A stretch of DNA of 64,000 bases from UBA1563 sp041667115 (lineage in GTDB: Bacteria; Bacteroidota; Ignavibacteria; Ignavibacteriales; Ignavibacteriaceae), in NCBI GenBank assembly GCA_041667115.1, contig JBAYFO010000014.1:4023-68022 (forward strand), read 5' to 3'. The translations under genes were made by a program, and so were the position numbers. The notes below the pieces were generated by a model. That model was not told the DNA's origin. It worked only from the letters and a program-made list of their open reading frames with translations, and did not search any database. The first letter of the stretch is position 1; every line of letters starts with the position of its first letter. Below, piece by piece: positions 60,006-64,000 of this stretch.

Positions 60006-62963
60006 TTATTTTTTTCGCTGCGTAGAGATAACGAAATTAGCTGGCAATGCTTTAAACATAATTTTATTTTTATCTTTTGCCTTTTCTTCAACTTTAATTT
60101 TAGTCTTTTCAGGATTTAATTGAAATTCTCTTAACGCTTTTATGTCTATAATACCAGTAATAATAGTCACATCTTTACCGCCCTTTATCTTGGCCTGGTC
60201 CCTATGGTAAGTTTCTGCAGGTAATGTAATACGACTATCCCCATAATTAGAGGAATTTACTTGTACGATATAGGCATGTATATCTCTTGCAATACTTTCA
60301 ATTATACTAGAAAAATAATTAGTATCCTGGTTATATTCTATGACGGTTAAAAAATCTACTTTACCTTTAAAGAGTATTCTTTTATCTAAATCCGTTAATT
60401 CGAAACAATTGAGTGAACTAAAAAAGGAGCTCCGCCAGTTGTATAATCGAAGATACTCTTTTTTAAGAAATGACGGGATTTGATATTCAGCTTTTTTTAT
60501 ACTTGATTTTTCTTCGGGAGAATAATCCTTTTTAAGCCGTAAATCCAATAAGGCATTTTTATAAATATGTTTTTCGTTGATTTTCTTTTCAAATGGTAAG
60601 ATAGTAGCTATATAATTAAACACATCTTTTTTTGCATTTGAGAAATGTTCCAAACCACAAACGATACCTTTTTGATTAATACGACTATAACGTAATAAGT
60701 TATCCAACCATTGTAATGGAATGGACATTTCCGGAAATATTATCAAATCACATCCGGTTCTTAGTCCAAAATTAAGAATTTTATTTATGTCGTTTAGTCT
60801 TTCAAATGACAAGTTTGGCTTATTCTTAAATGATGCAATTGAATTTTCTTTGTTGATTTCAATATTGACTAAGCCTATTTTCAGTGGATTAATCGGGTGC
60901 ATTGAATCAACAATAATTGTTTGAAATTTTTTCCCCCTCTTTTCAATTTTTAAATCTGATTTATACTCCCTTGAATAGTATTTCGATGTAAATTTATTGA
61001 ATTCTTTAATACAATAGGCAAGTGGATCCGTAGTTAAAAAAGAACCACGTCTGCTTGTATGCCATGCTTTAAGATAATGAAACTGAATAAATTCATGCAA
61101 TGGGATAAAACGTGGCGAATACTTTAGTTTATCTTTATCAATATCAAAACCAGTAAGTTTTGCTATTTTTTCATTAATAAATGAAAATGACTGTGGCTGC
61201 TTACAATAATTTAATAATGGAAAGAAACAATATTGATGTCTTAATAAGTTTGACTGAATTAAATCTTTAGCATGTTTAATAATTTGTGGGAAAACAGAAA
61301 TATTTAAGTAATTATCTAAATTGTCTCTAAAAGTGATTTGGATTTTCTTTACTACTCTTCTATTGAAAAATGCTACGTTTAATGAAACAGCCATAGAAAA
61401 ACTGAACAACAATTGCTGTACTAATCTTGAATGAATATTATCAGTATATTCGCTCAATAATACACTATCGGGGACGATATCTTCACTCAACTTTATCTTG
61501 TCAATTCCTTTTAACTGTTCTCGTGCAAAATCGATAAGGTAGTTTTCACTTTTACTAAGAATGAAGAATGTTAGAATTTTTTCCCATAGTGAACTAAATT
61601 CTAAACTCCTGATACCACTGAAATAATCTGCAATCTGATCATTCATTGAATCAATTTTCTTTGGGTCTATATCCTTAGCATATTTAGCTACTTCAATTAT
61701 TTTAGATAAGTGTTTTGATGCACCCAACTTGTTTGTGCTGAACCCGTTAATTGATCGTAATTTATTAATTGTGTCTGAATAGGATATACGGTAAGAAGAA
61801 GTTTCAAAATTGGAGAATACATTTTCCTCAACAGGTTCTAATCTAAATTCACTACTATTTTTTTTGATCTCTTTCTCAAATTCATTAAGAAGATTAATGG
61901 AATGATTTTTACTAAAATAGAATACCTTTACTTTTTCATCTTGAATAATAAGTTTGTTCTGATTAATGATTATTTGATATTCTGTTATTTTTTCAGAATT
62001 ATTACCTTCTGTTACACTAAAGTCCGTAGTGACATTTTCACTATACCATTTACCTGCATCGAATAAATATTCTTTAAGATATTTTTCAGAGTCTGCTGGT
62101 TCTGGACTTAAATGATTAAATACTATGATTATGTCATCAACATAACGTCCATAATAAGCTGGTCTAAATTCTTTTGAGAGATACTCATCATACTCGCTCA
62201 AATAATAATTTGCGAGAATATATGAAGACATCAGGCCAATAGGTAAAATGTTTCTTTCTGATTTAATGAGTTTTTTATTCAATAATTTTTGTGCATAATT
62301 CTGATGGATAGTGCTTAATAGTTTATTTAACCATTCAAATTCAACGTGTGGTGAAATATCATTTATTTTAAAATCAATTGAATTGAAATAATCTTTTATG
62401 TCAAGAGTGATAAGAACACAATCATTATCTAAATGTAGTTCCTTGGCTTTACCAATTGCATTATCACGCCATTCAGAATATTTATAAAAATATATATTGA
62501 ATAATTTTGAACTAAATTGCCAAGTTTCATAATCATCATTTGGGTCAACACGATTAGCATAACATAGGGAACCGATTTTTTTATCAAGAAAATACCCCAC
62601 TTTCATTATCCAGAGGATAGAGATTAGATAAATCTCTATCGAACAATCAATAAAAACTGATATTCTTTTAATAATATAATCTTCACTTGTCATCTGATTA
62701 GTATAACAATTACCAGACTCTTTTACTTCTTCAAATTGCTTCGGAGACAACGAAAAACTGATTTTATTTAACAAATCATCAAGAGTATTTTCGTTTCTAT
62801 AATAACTTTTCAGTTTTGAAAAAAACACATCTAGATTTTTGGCTAAACCTTCGGCTTCAAATTCAGCAAGTTTAATACGAACATTAAGCAGTGTATTATC
62901 ATAATAGATAAAACTTTTCAGTTTTCTGTATGCGACTTCTAAATCTTTTTTTGTGATGTTCAT
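60006..62963 (-). CDS. Reverse transcriptase-nitrilase fusion (defence-associated RT, DRT type 1-like)
   Basis: 985 residues. The RT domain (about 150-340) has motif A LDIKDYFNSID with Asp188, a motif 4 region LPIGLMSSYILANYYLSEYD, and catalytic YVDD at residues 274-277 (YGRYVDDIIIVF). Residues about 690-960 form a nitrilase-like domain: LIIFPEMSIPLQW with Glu745, then IARDIHAYIVQVNSSNYGDSRI. The Cys of the nitrilase triad seems replaced by Glu876 (TVIEYN). Between them lies a long helical linker. This matches the RT-nitrilase class of defence RTs (UG1/UG5), which protect against phages. It is followed by tcmP and preceded by an hsdS remnant. Confidence 0.88.
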   Translation of the reverse strand: MNITKKDLEVAYRKLKSFIYYDNTLLNVRIKLAEFEAEGLAKNLDVFFSKLKSYYRNENTLDDLLNKISFSLSPKQFEEVKESGNCYTNQMTSEDYIIKRISVFIDCSIEIYLISILWIMKVGYFLDKKIGSLCYANRVDPNDDYETWQFSSKLFNIYFYKYSEWRDNAIGKAKELHLDNDCVLITLDIKDYFNSIDFKINDISPHVEFEWLNKLLSTIHQNYAQKLLNKKLIKSERNILPIGLMSSYILANYYLSEYDEYLSKEFRPAYYGRYVDDIIIVFNHLSPEPADSEKYLKEYLFDAGKWYSENVTTDFSVTEGNNSEKITEYQIIINQNKLIIQDEKVKVFYFSKNHSINLLNEFEKEIKKNSSEFRLEPVEENVFSNFETSSYRISYSDTINKLRSINGFSTNKLGASKHLSKIIEVAKYAKDIDPKKIDSMNDQIADYFSGIRSLEFSSLWEKILTFFILSKSENYLIDFAREQLKGIDKIKLSEDIVPDSVLLSEYTDNIHSRLVQQLLFSFSMAVSLNVAFFNRRVVKKIQITFRDNLDNYLNISVFPQIIKHAKDLIQSNLLRHQYCFFPLLNYCKQPQSFSFINEKIAKLTGFDIDKDKLKYSPRFIPLHEFIQFHYLKAWHTSRRGSFLTTDPLAYCIKEFNKFTSKYYSREYKSDLKIEKRGKKFQTIIVDSMHPINPLKIGLVNIEINKENSIASFKNKPNLSFERLNDINKILNFGLRTGCDLIIFPEMSIPLQWLDNLLRYSRINQKGIVCGLEHFSNAKKDVFNYIATILPFEKKINEKHIYKNALLDLRLKKDYSPEEKSSIKKAEYQIPSFLKKEYLRLYNWRSSFFSSLNCFELTDLDKRILFKGKVDFLTVIEYNQDTNYFSSIIESIARDIHAYIVQVNSSNYGDSRITLPAETYHRDQAKIKGGKDVTIITGIIDIKALREFQLNPEKTKIKVEEKAKDKNKIMFKALPANFVISTQRKK

Positions 62964-62978
62964 ATTTTTGATATTAGT

Positions 62979-63266
62979 TTATTTTTCATCTTTCCCTTCC
63001 AGCGCCTTTCTCAACACAGTTTGCAGCAGTAAGTTTGTTTTTTCTTCGCTTTGGTTTATGTTTTTTTCTAAATCATTGCAAAATAGTACAAGCTGTTCTA
63101 ATTTGGGAACACTGTTTTGTCGTTCTGTAAAAATGGAAGTGGGATTTTGAAATTTAAAAAGAGTAATACAGAAATATTTTATATCTCCATCGCTTATAAA
63201 ATATATAGAAGCAGGGAACATATTAGTTACCCTATCTGGTAGTTTTTCAGAGCATGTTTGTAACAA
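62979..63266 (-). pseudogene. C-terminal remnant of a type I restriction S subunit (hsdS)
   Basis: A 95-codon frame whose second half (SVPKLEQLVLFCNDLEKNI, then LLLQTVLRKALEGKDEK) matches the conserved C-terminal coiled coil of HsdS (pattern K.EQLM.LC..LE). The first half does not resemble a target-recognition domain and begins from a TTG with a TAG eight codons earlier, so the gene is truncated. It ends 15 bp before the RT-nitrilase start, so it may belong to the same transcript. HsdM and HsdR are not in the window. Confidence 0.6.
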
Positions 63267-63640
63267 AGAAACAGAACCTCCTGTTTTCTAAATTTTTAGG
63301 ACAAACGAACTTAGAAATGTTTGCTGATATTACCAAATGCTAAAAAAATATTCTAACAATCCCAAAATTGGTTGGAGGTCATCAGCCAACTACCGGAAGG
63401 AATTCCCTTTTGCCGCCTATCGCAGGGTGATTCTCTTTATCGCTAAACTATTTTTTTCAAATCTCTGTTTCAAGATGTTCATGATTCATTTAATAGACGA
63501 AACACAGTTTTGCTCTACGTTTTTGTAACCTTGTTTCCTTCTTTCGGCTATTTTGGGAGTGAAAAGTATTAATTTGGGCTAAAAGCAGACAAAATCTCTG
63601 TGAAAATCTCCCCAAAACCTAGTGCAATGTTATTTTGTTC
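63267..63640. other. Gene-free stretch at the edge of the defence region
   Basis: About 370 bases without an acceptable frame. It includes CCGGAAGGAATTCCC and CTCCCCAAAACC, but I found no insertion sequence ends, recombinase motif or RNA gene. Probably decayed sequence between the hsdS remnant and the tandem repeat. Confidence 0.5.
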
Positions 63641-63644
63641 AACT

Positions 63645-64000
63645 GTAACTGTTCATTTCTTCAGTGTAAGCTGACATTTCGTCAGTGTAGGCAGACATTT
63701 CGTCACTGCGAGTTTTCATTTCTTTACTGCGAGGTGACATTTCTCACGTGCGAGATGAGTTTTCGTCACTGCAAGATGACTTTCTGCCACTGTGAGAATG
63801 TTTCCCGTCATTGCAAGATGATTTTCCGTCAATGTAAGATGTCTTCCCGTCACTGCAAGATTGCTTCCCGTCACTGCGAGATGAGTTTTCGTCACTGTGA
63901 GATGTCTTCCCATCACTGCAAGATTGCTTCCCGTCACTGCAAGATGATTTTCCGTCAATGTAAGATGTCTTCCCGTCACTGCAAGATTGCTTCCCGTCAC
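63645..64000. repeat. 21-bp tandem repeat array, open at right edge
   Basis: About 17 units of 21 bases, of the form TTCCCGTCACTGCAAGATTGC with variants (TTTCGTCACTGC, ATTTTCCGTCAATG). The left end (63650-63740) is degenerate, the right end sharper. A higher-order period of 126 bases (six units) is visible: GATGATTTTCCGTCAATG occurs at 63817 and 63943. On the minus strand the frame stays open from beyond the window to 63716 and translates into heptads such as HLAVTGS and NLAVTGR. The units abut, so this is not a CRISPR array. Confidence 0.9.

Noticed and set aside
60006..62963. Group II intron reverse transcriptase or retron
   Set aside because: No maturase or endonuclease domain and no intron RNA or msr/msd next to it. 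The C-terminal nitrilase-like domain points to the defence-RT class.
63645..64000. CRISPR array
   Set aside because: Units are 21 bases and abut without spacers; variation lies within units. It is a tandem repeat.

Overview
The window looks like chromosomal DNA from an AT-rich bacterium of the Bacteroidota/Chlorobiota/Ignavibacteriota group, most likely an Ignavibacteria relative. The reasons are a type IX secretion system (T9SS) with a PorU sortase and a PorV-type barrel, secreted proteins ending in the NYPNPFNP-type T9SS sorting domain, DUF4270- and DUF5686-like proteins, and intergenic palindromes of the kind common in that group. There is no rRNA, so the taxonomy rests on protein families only.

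Layout. (1) 1-6548, minus strand: a compact operon running glgA, gmhB, a DUF4270-like lipoprotein, an outer-membrane barrel, glyA and tatC (cut by the window edge). (2) 6827-13568, plus strand: a SPOR lipoprotein, three histidine-catabolism genes (hutI, ftcD, fchA), a NamZ/DUF1343 exo-muramidase, an Ada-type DNA repair protein and a small unknown gene. (3) 13616-20266, minus strand: unrelated accessory genes, each fitted tightly between a TATAAC-type box just after its stop and an inverse box near the next start. The spacers share an AACACTGCCG-type repeat, so the region resembles an integron gene-cassette array without an integrase. One of these genes is broken by a single in-frame TGA. (4) 20370-34385, minus strand: lipoproteins, a DUF5686-type outer-membrane protein, a large T9SS cargo protein, a GH120 beta-xylosidase, three tandem copies of an unrecognised family and a DUF5683-like membrane protein. 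(5) 34504-45947, minus strand: an HEXXH/TolB/barrel fusion and the T9SS cluster porU, porV and an M6-like pseudo-protease. (6) 46090-58351: housekeeping genes, including an HD hydrolase, nth, a 2Fe-2S ferredoxin, tRNA-Glu(CTC), tRNA-Gln(CTG), a MetH-N/MetF fusion, a PPi-type phosphofructokinase, a UvrD/PcrA helicase, two hsp20 genes around dnaK, and birA. (7) 58399-63266, minus strand: a defence-like operon with the tail of a type I restriction S subunit, a reverse transcriptase fused to a nitrilase-like domain, a three-Cys-motif partner protein (TcmP) and a DUF5131 protein. (8) About 63640-64000: a 21-bp tandem repeat array running off the right edge.

The strongest candidates for something new are the RT-nitrilase/TcmP/DUF5131 operon, the cassette-like array with its exported proteasome-like hydrolase, and the tandem family whose members all end in the same ten residues.
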